DNA from: UBA964 sp031382085
GTDB taxonomy: Bacteria > Pseudomonadota > Gammaproteobacteria > Steroidobacterales > Steroidobacteraceae
Assembly: GCA_031382085.1 (NCBI GenBank)
Contig: JANMYM010000083.1
Coordinates: 1 to 64,000 of the forward strand
Length of the DNA: 64,000 bases
Reading direction: 5' to 3'
The notes under the pieces are model-generated. The model ran no database searches. It was not told the origin of the DNA and saw nothing but the letters and a program-made list of their open reading frames with translations. A program made the position numbers and the translations under genes. Shown here one piece after another: positions 17,785 through 26,626 of the stretch; position 1 is the first letter of the stretch, and every line of letters starts with the position of its first letter.

Positions 17785-18453
17785 CTAACCCAATCGTTGT
17801 GCAAAGAAATCCAGCGTCCGCTGGCGCGCCAGCTGCGCGCTGGCGGGGTCGTAATCCGCGCGTTCGGTGCAGTTGAAACCGTGACCGGCGGGGTAGGTGT
17901 AATAGACACCGGCCGGATAGGCAGCGCGAATCTTGTCGACCGCGCCGACCAGAGGAATGTGCGTGTCCCGGTCGCCAAAATGGAAGATCACCGGCGCCTT
18001 TGGCGTCTTCTCGAGGTTGTTAGGTATCCCGCCGCCGTAGTACGACGAGCCCGCCGAAATCGGCAATTCGCAGGCGGCCCAGTAGGTGCAGAGTCCGCCC
18101 CAGCAATAGCCGACCACGCCGACCCTGCCCGCGTGCTTGACCACGGCCACGCAGGCCGCCATCGTCGCCAGCGCCTGCGCACGCGTCGTCTGCATCATGT
18201 AGCCGACGCCCTCCTGGATTTCCGCCGGCGTGTAGCCGAGCTCGATGCCGCGGCGAATGCGGTCGAACATGCTCGGCGCGATTGTCAGGTAGCCGGCCTC
18301 GGCGTAGCTGTCGGCCACGGCCCTGATGTGCTTATTAAGGCCGAAGATTTCCTGGATCACGACCACGGCGCCGCGCGGCGGACCCTTGGGGTTGCAAAGA
18401 TAAGCCTGAAACTCATGGCCATCGCGGGCCATCAGCGTTGTCATTTCGCCCAT
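17785..18453 (-). CDS. Dienelactone hydrolase family protein
   Basis: The 222-residue alpha/beta hydrolase has the DLH triad in order: Cys117 in VVGYCWGG, Asp163 in HFGDRDTHIPL and His191 in YPAGHGF, with the conserved Glu35 in QEIFGLN that polarises the Cys in known DLHs. In chloroaromatic pathways DLH opens dienelactones to maleylacetate; outside such clusters members hydrolyse varied esters. Here it heads a DLH-gabD-MFS operon downstream of the homogentisate genes, so a role in ring-cleavage product handling is possible. The stop codon falls inside a GTTAG word. Confidence 0.9.
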   Translation of the reverse strand: MGEMTTLMARDGHEFQAYLCNPKGPPRGAVVVIQEIFGLNKHIRAVADSYAEAGYLTIAPSMFDRIRRGIELGYTPAEIQEGVGYMMQTTRAQALATMAACVAVVKHAGRVGVVGYCWGGLCTYWAACELPISAGSSYYGGGIPNNLEKTPKAPVIFHFGDRDTHIPLVGAVDKIRAAYPAGVYYTYPAGHGFNCTERADYDPASAQLARQRTLDFFAQRLG

Positions 18454-18527
18454 GGAAAACCTCGTACCGTAGCTAGGGGTTGCAGCCGGACATCATAGCG
18501 CCCGGCGCAACCGCTGGCACGAGGCCC

Positions 18528-19505
18528 TCAGGCAGCGACGACTCGCTGGTCTATGGCGCCAAAAAGGCTGGCGCCGTGCGCATCGAACATCTCGATCCGC
18601 ACGCGATCGCCGAACTTGAGAAACGGCGTGCGCGGCGCGCCAGACTCGATCTGCTCCAGCGTGCGCTTTTCAGCCAGGCAGCTCGAACCCAGGCTGCGGT
18701 CATAATTGGACACGGTGCCTGAGCCGACGATCGCTCCGGCGCAGAGTCGCCGCGTCGCTGTCACATGGGCGATCAGCTGCGGAAAGTTGAAAGTCATGTC
18801 GACGCCCGCATCCGGGTGCCCAAACGGCTGGTCGTTGATGTGGCTAACGAGCGGGCGATGTATGCGCCCGTCCCGCCAGCTGCTGCCGAGTTCGTCTGGC
18901 GTAACTGCGACCGGTGAAAATGCAGTTGCAGGTTTTGACTGATAGAAACCAAATCCCTTCGCGAGCTCGCCGGGGATTAGATTTCGCAAGGACCAGTCAT
19001 TCACCAGCATGATGAGGCGAATAGCGCCGGCTGCGGCATCGGTCGTTGTGCCCATCGGCACATCCCCCGTCACGACTGCCACCTCAGCCTCAAGATCAAT
19101 GCCATCGGATTCGCTCACGAAGCGGGCATCGTCGTTAGGTCCGAGCAGATCATCGGAGCCACCCTGGTACACCAGCGGCTCCGTCCAGAAAGAGGCTGGC
19201 ATCTCGGCGCCGCGCGCCTTGCGCACGAGTTCAACGTGATTGACGTAGGCGCTACCGTCGACCCAGTGATACGCGCGCGGCAAAGGCGCCGCGCACTGCC
19301 GACTGTCAAATGGCATGGCCGCTGGCGCACTGCCGGATTCGAGCTGCGCGGCGAGTGCTGCAAGTCGTGGCGCACTGACTTCCCAGTGGTCCAGCGCCTG
19401 CTGCATCGTGTCCGCGATGCCGCTGGCGGGCACATGGCGGGTAAGCGCGCGATTGACAACCACTAGGCGGCCATCGCGACCGTGCTTCAGGCTGGCGAGC
19501 TTCAT
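18528..19505 (-). CDS. Fumarylacetoacetate hydrolase family protein
   Basis: The 325-residue protein has the FAH C-terminal fold: DLEAEVAVVTGD with the metal-binding acidic residues, a long VNDWSLRNLIPGEL stretch and KPATAFSPVAVTPDELG. It starts within the stop of hmgA (four-base ATGA overlap). In tyrosine breakdown fumarylacetoacetase releases fumarate and acetoacetate after maleylacetoacetate isomerisation, so this partner of hmgA is very likely that enzyme. The isomerase and 4-hydroxyphenylpyruvate dioxygenase genes are not in the window. Confidence 0.9.
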   Translation of the reverse strand: MKLASLKHGRDGRLVVVNRALTRHVPASGIADTMQQALDHWEVSAPRLAALAAQLESGSAPAAMPFDSRQCAAPLPRAYHWVDGSAYVNHVELVRKARGAEMPASFWTEPLVYQGGSDDLLGPNDDARFVSESDGIDLEAEVAVVTGDVPMGTTTDAAAGAIRLIMLVNDWSLRNLIPGELAKGFGFYQSKPATAFSPVAVTPDELGSSWRDGRIHRPLVSHINDQPFGHPDAGVDMTFNFPQLIAHVTATRRLCAGAIVGSGTVSNYDRSLGSSCLAEKRTLEQIESGAPRTPFLKFGDRVRIEMFDAHGASLFGAIDQRVVAA

Positions 19506-20629
19506 TGGCCCGATTTCCAGCTCTCGACGTAGCTTGTTAGCTCGCAGGTGCTCGCCGCCGCGCTGATATCCAGTGGGTCGCGCGTGTCGATCATCACCGC
19601 AAATTCGTCTGTTGCCGGCTTCGGCTGCTGCAACATGTTGGCCAGCGCCTTGGGATGCGGCCCATGCGTGAATCCGGATGGATGGAAGCTCAGCATGCCG
19701 GGTGCGATGTTGTCACGGCCGAAGTAATGACCGGCATGGTAGAACATGACTTCGTCATAGTCGTCATTGTTGTGGAAAAAAGGCACCTTGATCGCGCCCG
19801 GATCGGTTTCAAACGGCCGCGGCACAAAGCTGCAGACGACGAAGCGGTCGGCAACGAACGTGGTATGTGCCGACGGCGGCAGATGATAGCGGTGGCTGAC
19901 AACCGGGCGGATGTCACGAATGTTGATGCGCACGACTGAAAGATCCCCGTGCCAACCGACCACATCCAGGGGATTGTAGGGGTAGCGCGCCACCGACACT
20001 GCATCACGCTTCTTGATTTCGATCGCCCAGGGCTGATCCGCAGACTGGGCGCGAAACAGCTCGTCGATGCGCGGTGCATCGAGCATCGCCGGATCGAAGA
20101 TCGCATGCGGACCTAACATGCCCTTGTCCGGCAGGCAATAGCTGGAGTTCGTTGCCTCGACCAACAGGCATTCGAGCGGCGCACTGCATTCGATGCGCCA
20201 CATGGTGCCGCGCGGGATGACGACGTAGTCACCGGCTTCGATGGCGAGGTGACCATAGTCGCAGTACATCTCGCCGCGGCCTGTGTGTACGAAGAGCAGA
20301 TCGTCACCGTCGCCATTGCGCGCCAGCGCCGGCATGCTACTCGTAAGCCGCCAGAATCTGACGCGCACATGCTTGTTAGCCAGCAGGGGCGCCGCGGACC
20401 AGGGAGAGCGCGCATCGCAGGCCGACTGCAGGGCGTTGAACGCCCGCGGCCGCAGCGCACCTTCCATGGATTCCCAGCCCGTTGGCGGACGCCGGTGATA
20501 GAGATGCGCGGCCGGGCCGAAAAACCCCTCCTTGCTGATTTCCCGCTCGTAGGTGCCGGCCGGCAGGTCGGCATGGGCCTGACGTGACGACTGGCCTTCG
20601 ACCCTGGAAACGCCGATGTAATTCTTCAT
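19502..20629 (-). CDS. hmgA: Homogentisate 1,2-dioxygenase
   Basis: The 375-residue protein is a cupin-fold ring-cleaving dioxygenase. Family stretches include EGFFGPAAHLYHRRPPTGW near residue 40, a first cupin block GDYVVIPRGTMWRIEC and the C-terminal iron region HNNDDYDEVMFYHAGHYFG and SFHPSGFTHGPHP with His and Glu ligands. It is the short bacterial form, without the longer N-terminus of the Pseudomonas and human enzymes. It opens homogentisate to maleylacetoacetate. The next gene, a fumarylacetoacetate hydrolase, overlaps it by four bases, which fixes the pathway. A minus-strand promoter-like pair sits just upstream. Confidence 0.93.
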   Translation of the reverse strand: MKNYIGVSRVEGQSSRQAHADLPAGTYEREISKEGFFGPAAHLYHRRPPTGWESMEGALRPRAFNALQSACDARSPWSAAPLLANKHVRVRFWRLTSSMPALARNGDGDDLLFVHTGRGEMYCDYGHLAIEAGDYVVIPRGTMWRIECSAPLECLLVEATNSSYCLPDKGMLGPHAIFDPAMLDAPRIDELFRAQSADQPWAIEIKKRDAVSVARYPYNPLDVVGWHGDLSVVRINIRDIRPVVSHRYHLPPSAHTTFVADRFVVCSFVPRPFETDPGAIKVPFFHNNDDYDEVMFYHAGHYFGRDNIAPGMLSFHPSGFTHGPHPKALANMLQQPKPATDEFAVMIDTRDPLDISAAASTCELTSYVESWKSGQ

Positions 20630-20638
20630 GGTGCCGCA

Positions 20639-20667
20639 AGAATAGTTACAAATGAAACTAATTGCAA
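20639..20667 (-). promoter_or_regulatory. Possible sigma-70 promoter of hmgA
   Basis: On the minus strand TTGCAA (20662-20667) is followed after exactly 17 bases by TATTCT (20639-20644), a fair -35/-10 pair in an unusually AT-rich stretch. Transcription would start only a few bases before the ATG at 20629, implying a near-leaderless mRNA or that the true promoter is different. Confidence 0.4.
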
Positions 20668-20723
20668 GGAAGGGCGCCGGGGTACCGCCGATGGGTCCGA
20701 ATCTGCAACGCGCTGCAATCGCG

Positions 20724-21971
20724 CTAACTGCGAACGATGATCCGCGCGCTGCGCGCGTAGGTCACGTAGGCCCAGGCCCAGTCGAGCAGCACCACGAGGC
20801 GATTACGGAAACCGATCAGAAAGAAAATGTGCGCCGCGAGCCAGAAACACCAGGCGAGCATTCCAGACAATTTCAATCCCGATATTTCGACCACCGCGGC
20901 GCGCCGCCCGATGGTGGCAAGCAAGCCGTAATCGCGATAGCGGAACGCGTTGCGTGGACGGCCGGCGAGACTCGCCGCAATCGTGGCCGCGGCGTGCGCT
21001 CCCATCTGTTTGGCCGCAGGCGCAATGCCCGGCACAGGCCGGCCGTTGCTGACAACAGCGGCCAGGTCGCCGACCACGAAGATTTCCGGCCGCTGCGCGA
21101 GCGACAGGTCCGGCTCGACTCTGACCCGGCCGGCGCGATCGAGCGGCGCACCTAACATTGCGCCCAGCGGCGAGGCCGCGACACCCGCGGCCCAGAGAAT
21201 CGTGCGCGCCGCGATTCGATCGTCGCCAAGCACCACAAAATCGCTGCCGATGAGGGTCACAGCCTGACCGGTACGGACCAGCACACCGAGCCGCTGCAAC
21301 TGCGCCGCCGCTTTCGCCGACATGTCGGGGGAGAATCCCGGCAGCACGCGATTTCCGGCCTCGATCAGCAACACTTTTGCGGACCGCGGATCAATGTGGC
21401 GAAATTCCTGCGCCAGTGTATGGCGCGCAATCTCGGCGAGCGTGCCCGCGAGCTCGGCGCCGGTCGGGCCCGCGCCGATCACGGCGAACGTCAGCCAGGC
21501 GTCACGCGCCTGCGAATCGGTTTCCATTTCGGCGCGCTCGAACGCCTTGAGAATCCTGGCGCGGATATTCAAGGCATCGTCCAGCGTCTTCAGCCCTGGT
21601 GCATGCGGCGCCCATTCGTCATGCCCGAAATAGGCGTGCATCGCACCGGACGCGACGATCAGGTAGTCGTAGTCGATAACGCGTTCATCGAACGTGACGC
21701 GTCGCACGGCGTGATCAATATCGCGCACCTCGCCCATCAGCACCGTGACGTTAGCTTGCCGGCGCAGGATATGCCGCAAAGGCGCCGCAATCGACGGCGC
21801 CGCCAGTCCGGCGGTGGCGACCTGATACAAGAGCGGTTGAAAGAGATGGTGGTTGCAGCGGTCGATCAGCGTGATATCAACCGGCGCCGACTTGAGCGCG
21901 CTCACGGCCCACAGACCGCCGAAGCCTCCGCCAATGACCACCACGCGTTTGGGACTCAGCATGCGCCGCAC
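20724..21971 (-). CDS. ndh: Type II NADH dehydrogenase (NDH-2 family)
   Basis: The 415-residue flavoprotein has the FAD dinucleotide loop VVIGGGFGGLWAVSAL near the N-terminus, HHLFQPLLYQVATAGL typical of NDH-2, the NADH loop AVIGAGPTGAELAGTLAE at about 170, and a second FAD motif (FVVGDLAAV). The C-terminal part after about 360 is hydrophobic (GMLAWCFWLAAHIFFLIGF), the membrane anchor of many NDH-2 proteins. It passes electrons from NADH to quinone without pumping protons. The TAG stop is in a GTTAG word. Confidence 0.9.
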   Translation of the reverse strand: MRRMLSPKRVVVIGGGFGGLWAVSALKSAPVDITLIDRCNHHLFQPLLYQVATAGLAAPSIAAPLRHILRRQANVTVLMGEVRDIDHAVRRVTFDERVIDYDYLIVASGAMHAYFGHDEWAPHAPGLKTLDDALNIRARILKAFERAEMETDSQARDAWLTFAVIGAGPTGAELAGTLAEIARHTLAQEFRHIDPRSAKVLLIEAGNRVLPGFSPDMSAKAAAQLQRLGVLVRTGQAVTLIGSDFVVLGDDRIAARTILWAAGVAASPLGAMLGAPLDRAGRVRVEPDLSLAQRPEIFVVGDLAAVVSNGRPVPGIAPAAKQMGAHAAATIAASLAGRPRNAFRYRDYGLLATIGRRAAVVEISGLKLSGMLAWCFWLAAHIFFLIGFRNRLVVLLDWAWAYVTYARSARIIVRS

Positions 21972-22038
21972 ATTAGCAATTTCTTTCGCAAACGCGCGGC
22001 CGCAAGACCGATGTAAGTCCGGCCGGGCTGCCTGGGGA

Positions 22039-23328
22039 TCAGGCTTTTTCGAGGATCGCCGTCACGCCCATGCCGCCGGCCGTGCAAACGGAGATCAGGC
22101 CGCGCTTCGTGCCCGGCGTCGTTGCCAGCAGCTTGGCAAGCGTGCCGACGATCCGGCCGCCGGTGGCCGCGAACGGGTGTCCGACCGCGACACTGCTGCC
22201 TTTGACGTTGAGTTTCGCGCGGTCGATGCTGCCCAGGGCGCCGGGCAGACCCAGCCGCTCGCGGCAGAATTCGGCAGACTCCCAGGCTTTCAGTGTGCAC
22301 AGCACCTGCGCCGCGAAGGCTTCGTGGATTTCGTAGAAGTCGAAGTCCTGCAGGTTGATACCGGCGTCTTTCAACATCGCCGGCACGGCGTATGCCGGCG
22401 CCATCAGCAGGCCTTCCTTGCCAGTCGCGAAGTCGACCGCCCAGACCTTGCCGTAGGTAATCCAGGCCTGCACCGGCAAGCCGCGTGCTCGCGCCCATTC
22501 CTCGGAGGCTAACAAAACAGCGGACGCACCGTCGGTCAACGGCGTGGAGTTACCCGCCGTCAGGGTGCCGCCACTGGGATCGAAGGCGGGGCGCAGCTTG
22601 GCCAGCTTTTCGAGAGACGTGTCGGCGCGGACGTTGTTGTCCGCCGTCAGGCCTTCATACGGCACAACCAGATCGTTGAAGAATCCTGCCTGCCACGCGG
22701 CCGCTGCCTTGAGATGCGATTCGCAGGCGAGCTGGTCCTGCTCGGCGCGGGTCACTTTCCAGGTCTTCGCCATCAGCTCGCAGCTCTGTCCCATTGAAAG
22801 GCCGGTGCGCGGCTCCTCGACGCCGGGGAATACCGGTTTGAAATTTCCCGGGCGAACGCTGAGGAAAGGCGCGATGCGCTGCCAGGTGCTGCGGCCGCGA
22901 TTGGCGGCCATCAGGATCCTGCGGAACGAAGCCGGAAATACCACCGGCGGATCGCTGACGGTGTCGACACCGCAGCCGATGCCGGCGTCGATCTGACCGA
23001 GCGCAATTTTGTTAGCAACGAGGATCGCCGCCTCGAGACTGGTGCCGCAGGCGCGCTGGATGTCGAGCCCGGGTGTCTCGGGATGCAGCGTGGTCGACAG
23101 CAGTGCTTCCCGCACCAGGTTGAAATCGCGCGAATGCTTCAGCACCGCGCCGCCGATGACGTCGCCGAGCCGCTGGCCCTGCAACTTGAAGCGCTCGACC
23201 AGCCCACGCAATACGGCTGTTAGCATGTCCTGGTTGCCGACATTGATGTAGGCCGTGTTGCTGCGCGCGAACGGTATTCGCACGCCACCCAGCACCGCCA
23301 CTCTGCGAACCTGATTTCCGACCAACAT
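22039..23328 (-). CDS. fadI: Acetyl-CoA C-acyltransferase (FadI-like thiolase)
   Basis: The 429-residue thiolase has nucleophile Cys94 in QRACGTSLEA, the His of EIHEAFAAQ and the second Cys of the closing CTAGGMG, in the usual order. Length and the insertion-rich middle (ASFRRILMAANRGRS, LSVRPGNFKPVFPGVEEPRTGLSMGQ) match the FadI type, which acts in the last step of fatty acid beta-oxidation. No fadJ-like partner lies next to it; its neighbours are ndh and a divergent MATE gene. Confidence 0.9.
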   Translation of the reverse strand: MLVGNQVRRVAVLGGVRIPFARSNTAYINVGNQDMLTAVLRGLVERFKLQGQRLGDVIGGAVLKHSRDFNLVREALLSTTLHPETPGLDIQRACGTSLEAAILVANKIALGQIDAGIGCGVDTVSDPPVVFPASFRRILMAANRGRSTWQRIAPFLSVRPGNFKPVFPGVEEPRTGLSMGQSCELMAKTWKVTRAEQDQLACESHLKAAAAWQAGFFNDLVVPYEGLTADNNVRADTSLEKLAKLRPAFDPSGGTLTAGNSTPLTDGASAVLLASEEWARARGLPVQAWITYGKVWAVDFATGKEGLLMAPAYAVPAMLKDAGINLQDFDFYEIHEAFAAQVLCTLKAWESAEFCRERLGLPGALGSIDRAKLNVKGSSVAVGHPFAATGGRIVGTLAKLLATTPGTKRGLISVCTAGGMGVTAILEKA

Positions 23329-23426
23329 GCTTGTGCTCCCGGCGAATCCCGATCAAACCCCGCTGCGGCGCGCAGTCTTGCAACAAGGGGCTACAATTCG
23401 CGCCCGCCACGAATCTTCCCACGTTC

Positions 23427-24779
23427 ATGCTCGCCCGACCAAGATCTACGCAAATACTGGCTGATCTGCGCGCCATTGCGGCTTTTGCCGGGCCCTTGGT
23501 GGTGACCAACCTGTCCATGTCGGGCATGACCGCAACGGATACCATCATGGCGGGCCGGCTCGGCACGCTGGAACTCGCCGCGGTTGCTGCCGGCGCCAAT
23601 TTCCTCGCGATATTCTATCTCGGCGGGCTCGGTTTGCTGATGTCGCTGTCGCCGTCAGTGGCGCATGCCTATGGCGCCCAACGCGATGCGGACGTTACGC
23701 GACTGTTCCGCCAGGGGCTCTGGCTGGCGCTGCTGGTCGCGGTGGTCGTCTGCTGCTGCCTGATGCTAACAGGCCCGGTGCTGCACGCCATCGGCACACC
23801 GCCGGCAACGGCGGACCTGGCTGCCGCCTATGTGCGGGCTGCCGCTTTCGGCGTCCCCGCCACCATGGGGTTTCTGGTGTTGCGATTCTGCAGCGAGGGC
23901 ATCGGCTGGACCAAACCGATCATGTGGGCGGCGCTGCTCGGCCTGCTGACCAACATCGGCGGCAATTACATTTTCATGTACGGCAAGCTTGGCATGCCGG
24001 CGTTAGGTGCCGTGGGGTGCGGCGTGGCGACCGCGCTGGTGCAGTGGGTCATGCTGGCGTTCATGGTCTTGCATGTTCGCCGTCACCGGATCTATCGGAT
24101 CTATGCGCCGCTGCAGAAACTGGATCCGCCTGACAAGAAGATGCTGCGCGAGGTGCTGCGACTGGGCCTGCCGATTTCTGGCAGCGTGCTCGCGGAAGGG
24201 GCGCTGTTTGGCGCCGCGGGACTGATGGCCGGCACGCTGGGTGCCAACATCATGGCGGCGCATGCGATCGCCCTGAGCTATGCCGCGCTGATGTTCATGG
24301 TGCCATTGTCGCTGCATTCGGCCACCACCATCCATGTGGGACACAAGCTGGGTGCCGGCGATCGCGATGGCGGTGTACGCGCCGGCTGGGTTGGAATTGC
24401 GGCCTGCGCCTTGTTCATGTCGTTGTCGGCGTTGGGGCTGATTGCGGCGCGTCACGGCGTAGCGGCGCTTTACACCGCGGATGCGGATTTACGCCTGCTG
24501 GCCGGGCAGCTGCTGCTGTACGCTGCCGCTTTCCAGCTCGCGGACGGTCTGCAGGTCGGCACGGCAGGCGCGTTGCGCGGTTTCCAGGACGCGCGCGTAC
24601 CGATGCTTTTGAATGTGTTTGCCTATTGGTGCGTGGCCATGCCGCTCGCCTGGTACTGGGGCTACCGGCGGCATTATGGCGCGCCCGGTATCTGGGCAGC
24701 CCTGATCGTCGGTTTGTTAGCTTGTGCGACGCTGCTGCTGTGGCGTTATCGTTTGATTACCGGAAGGGTAGCTAAGTGA
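23427..24779 (+). CDS. MATE-family multidrug efflux transporter
   Basis: The 450-residue reading starts at the ATG at 23427; an upstream extension to 23331 is Cys/Arg-rich and unlike a MATE N-terminus. About 12 hydrophobic helices in two halves are present, with the first-helix pattern LVVTNLSMSGMTATDTIMAGRLG and the mirrored LPISGSVLAEGALFGAAGLMAGTLG at the second half, both typical of NorM-type pumps. It would export cationic drugs against Na+ or H+. Start and ribosome site are uncertain. Confidence 0.88.
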   Translation: MLARPRSTQILADLRAIAAFAGPLVVTNLSMSGMTATDTIMAGRLGTLELAAVAAGANFLAIFYLGGLGLLMSLSPSVAHAYGAQRDADVTRLFRQGLWLALLVAVVVCCCLMLTGPVLHAIGTPPATADLAAAYVRAAAFGVPATMGFLVLRFCSEGIGWTKPIMWAALLGLLTNIGGNYIFMYGKLGMPALGAVGCGVATALVQWVMLAFMVLHVRRHRIYRIYAPLQKLDPPDKKMLREVLRLGLPISGSVLAEGALFGAAGLMAGTLGANIMAAHAIALSYAALMFMVPLSLHSATTIHVGHKLGAGDRDGGVRAGWVGIAACALFMSLSALGLIAARHGVAALYTADADLRLLAGQLLLYAAAFQLADGLQVGTAGALRGFQDARVPMLLNVFAYWCVAMPLAWYWGYRRHYGAPGIWAALIVGLLACATLLLWRYRLITGRVAK

Positions 24780-24791
24780 AAAAAATTTTCG

Positions 24792-25010
24792 ATGCTGATG
24801 GCGCCGATGCTCGCGGTGTTGGCCTATAAGGTAGGTCAGCTGCGCATGACCGCAATGCGCGCCCATGCCGCGAATGTGTTAGGTGCGAAATTCGACATCA
24901 AGGCGTTCCACAGCCAGGTGCTGCGACATGGCAACCTGCCACTCGATGTACTGGAGGTGAAAATCGCACGTTGGATCCAGGACCTCAACGGTCAGAGCGT
25001 CAGCAGGTAA
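24792..25010 (+). pseudogene. Remnant: C-terminal end of a DUF885 protein
   Basis: The 72-codon frame begins 12 bases after the MATE stop and reads AVLAYKVGQLRMTAMRAHA, then FDIKAFHSQVLRHG and LPLDVLEVKIARWI, which is the closing segment of the ~600-residue DUF885 family (family wording: A-YK-GQL, FD-R-FH-VL--G-LPL-VLE---W). Nothing upstream in any frame encodes the rest of the protein, because the MATE gene abuts it. The fragment therefore looks like the tail left by deletion of a larger gene. It may still be transcribed with the MATE gene, but I would not expect a functional product. Confidence 0.7.
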
Positions 25011-25492
25011 TACTGATCACAGCTGAAATGACCGGTGCTACCTAACGGAGCGCCGAGTTTTTGGAACCCGACGCTCCGGTACAGGTGCTGGGCCGTATCC
25101 ATGCCGGTCAGTGTTTCGAGATAGCAGCGCTGGTAGCCGAGTTCACGCGCCGCCGCGAGGCAGGCTGTGATCATTTGACGGCCTAGCCCGTGGCCGCGGG
25201 CCTCCGCCAGGTAATACATCTTGCGCAACTCACAGGTGCGCGGCGCGCCGGGCCCGATATCCGTCAAGGGTGCGATGCCGCCGCCACCTAACATGCGGCC
25301 GTCGTCATCGATGACAAGATATCGCGATCCCGGGCGGGTGTAGGTTTCGAACATGCAATCGACTTCGGCGTCATTGATCGCGAATCCTGGCCCACAGGCG
25401 CCGAATTCGGGCATGACAGTGCGAATGATGGCCGCGACGGCGGCGTTGTCAGTGGGCCGTATGGGACGCAGCTGCAGATTCGCGGTAGCCAT
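24992..25492 (-). CDS. GNAT-family N-acetyltransferase
   Basis: The 166-residue protein has the GNAT layout: an N-terminal strand-helix (LQLRPIRPTDNAAVAAIIR), the acetyl-CoA pyrophosphate loop EARGHGLGRQMI (R-G-x-G-x-G form) at about 98-109, and a C-terminal YLETLTGMDTAQHLYRSVGF. Acceptor substrate is unknown. Its end overlaps the DUF885 remnant on the opposite strand by 19 bases and its start lies inside the end of the DUF2845 gene. Confidence 0.85.
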   Translation of the reverse strand: MATANLQLRPIRPTDNAAVAAIIRTVMPEFGACGPGFAINDAEVDCMFETYTRPGSRYLVIDDDGRMLGGGGIAPLTDIGPGAPRTCELRKMYYLAEARGHGLGRQMITACLAAARELGYQRCYLETLTGMDTAQHLYRSVGFQKLGAPLGSTGHFSCDQYYLLTL

Positions 25493-25823
25493 AGCCGAGT
25501 GTCTCGATCGCTACGACGCGGCCGTCTTCGAATCGCACGCGCCGCATCAGCCTGTTGGGACCGAGATTGTAAACCCAGCTTTCGACCGGAATCTCAATCT
25601 GATCGTTGGACAGCCGGTAGGGGCGGCCGTGCAGCCAGACCACCGGTTGACGCCACATCGAGCGTTGTTCAACCTCGGCCGGTTCGCCGCACTTGGCGCG
25701 CACTTCACCGCGCGTGTCGCCCTCGCTGACGAGGCGCGAACCACAGCGAAACGCGTATGCCGGCGTTGCCGCAAGCGTGGCCGCCAATAACGCCCCGAGA
25801 GTCCAGAATTTCAGGCCTGACAT
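25449..25823 (-). CDS. Exported DUF2845 protein
   Basis: The 124-residue protein has a Sec signal (LGALLAATLAATPAYAF) and the DUF2845 hallmark FRCGSRLVSEGDTRGEVRAKCG, whose two Cys probably form a disulfide in the periplasm. The rest (VESWVYNLGPNRLMRRVRFEDGRVV) is the usual beta-rich end. Function of the family is unknown. Its last 44 bases overlap the start of the GNAT gene in another frame, a longer overlap than usual. Confidence 0.8.
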   Translation of the reverse strand: MSGLKFWTLGALLAATLAATPAYAFRCGSRLVSEGDTRGEVRAKCGEPAEVEQRSMWRQPVVWLHGRPYRLSNDQIEIPVESWVYNLGPNRLMRRVRFEDGRVVAIETLGYGYRESAAASHTAH

Positions 25824-25912
25824 GACGACCCGCAGTTTGCCTCAGAGCGGGTGAATACACGATGAATCAGCTTGGTGCAATATTGAAGCGCCGTGCAAGG
25901 TCCAATACCAGG

Positions 25913-26626
25913 ATGTCCGACGACAAGCCCTGTCTGGTGGTCTTTTGCCGCAAGCCGCGCCGCGGGGTCGGCAAGCAGAGGCTTGCGGCCGCGATCGGGG
26001 CGGACGCCGCCGGGCAGGTCGCGGCGACCCTGTGGGACTGTGTGCGCGAGGACCTGATCGAGTGGCAGGGCGATGCGATTCTGGCGGTCGCGGATCCCGA
26101 CGAAGAAACCTGGGGCCTTGCCGAGCTCGCGTCACTGACCGCCAGCATGCCCGGAGCTAACAACGAGCGCCGGACGCAGGTGCTGGTGCAGCCCCCGGGG
26201 AACCTGGGCGAGCGCCTGATGGCCATTGATGCGTCGCTGCGCAGCGCGGGTCGCGAGACGCTTATTTTTATCGGTAGTGATGCGCCTGCGCTGACTGTCG
26301 CGCTGTTGGACGGGATCGCCGCGATGCTGCAACATGCCGACGTGGTGCTGGCGCCGGCCGACGATGGCGGCGTGGTGGCGATGGCTGCGCGCAGGGCCTG
26401 GCCGCCACTCGCGGACCTGCCATGGAGCAGCAAGTTGTTAGGCGAGGCGTTACTGGCGCGCTGCCGCGCCAGCGGACAGGGAGTGTCGATGACCAACGGA
26501 TCTTTTGATGTCGATGATCTTGCCAGCCTGAGCAAGGCCAGCGCGCGATTGCGCGACGACCTTCGACCGGCGCGCCGCCGGCTCGTGGCAATGGCGGGCC
26601 GGTTGGCCGCGGCAAGCGCCTCTTGA
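25913..26626 (+). CDS. TIGR04282/DUF2064-type glycosyltransferase
   Basis: The 237-residue reading starts at ATG 25913, close to the first strand CLVVFCRKPRRGVGKQRLAAAIG, which matches the family pattern F-x(2)-P-x-x-G-x-x-KTRL. Later blocks are IFIGSDAPALTVALLDG and DVVLAPADDGGVVAMA, with acidic residues for nucleotide-sugar binding. The family is named for arsenosugar synthesis but is found in many operons of other kinds. An upstream ATG at 25862 would add 17 residues. First gene of a tightly spaced eight-gene run; the next gene starts inside its stop. Confidence 0.82.
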   Translation: MSDDKPCLVVFCRKPRRGVGKQRLAAAIGADAAGQVAATLWDCVREDLIEWQGDAILAVADPDEETWGLAELASLTASMPGANNERRTQVLVQPPGNLGERLMAIDASLRSAGRETLIFIGSDAPALTVALLDGIAAMLQHADVVLAPADDGGVVAMAARRAWPPLADLPWSSKLLGEALLARCRASGQGVSMTNGSFDVDDLASLSKASARLRDDLRPARRRLVAMAGRLAAASAS

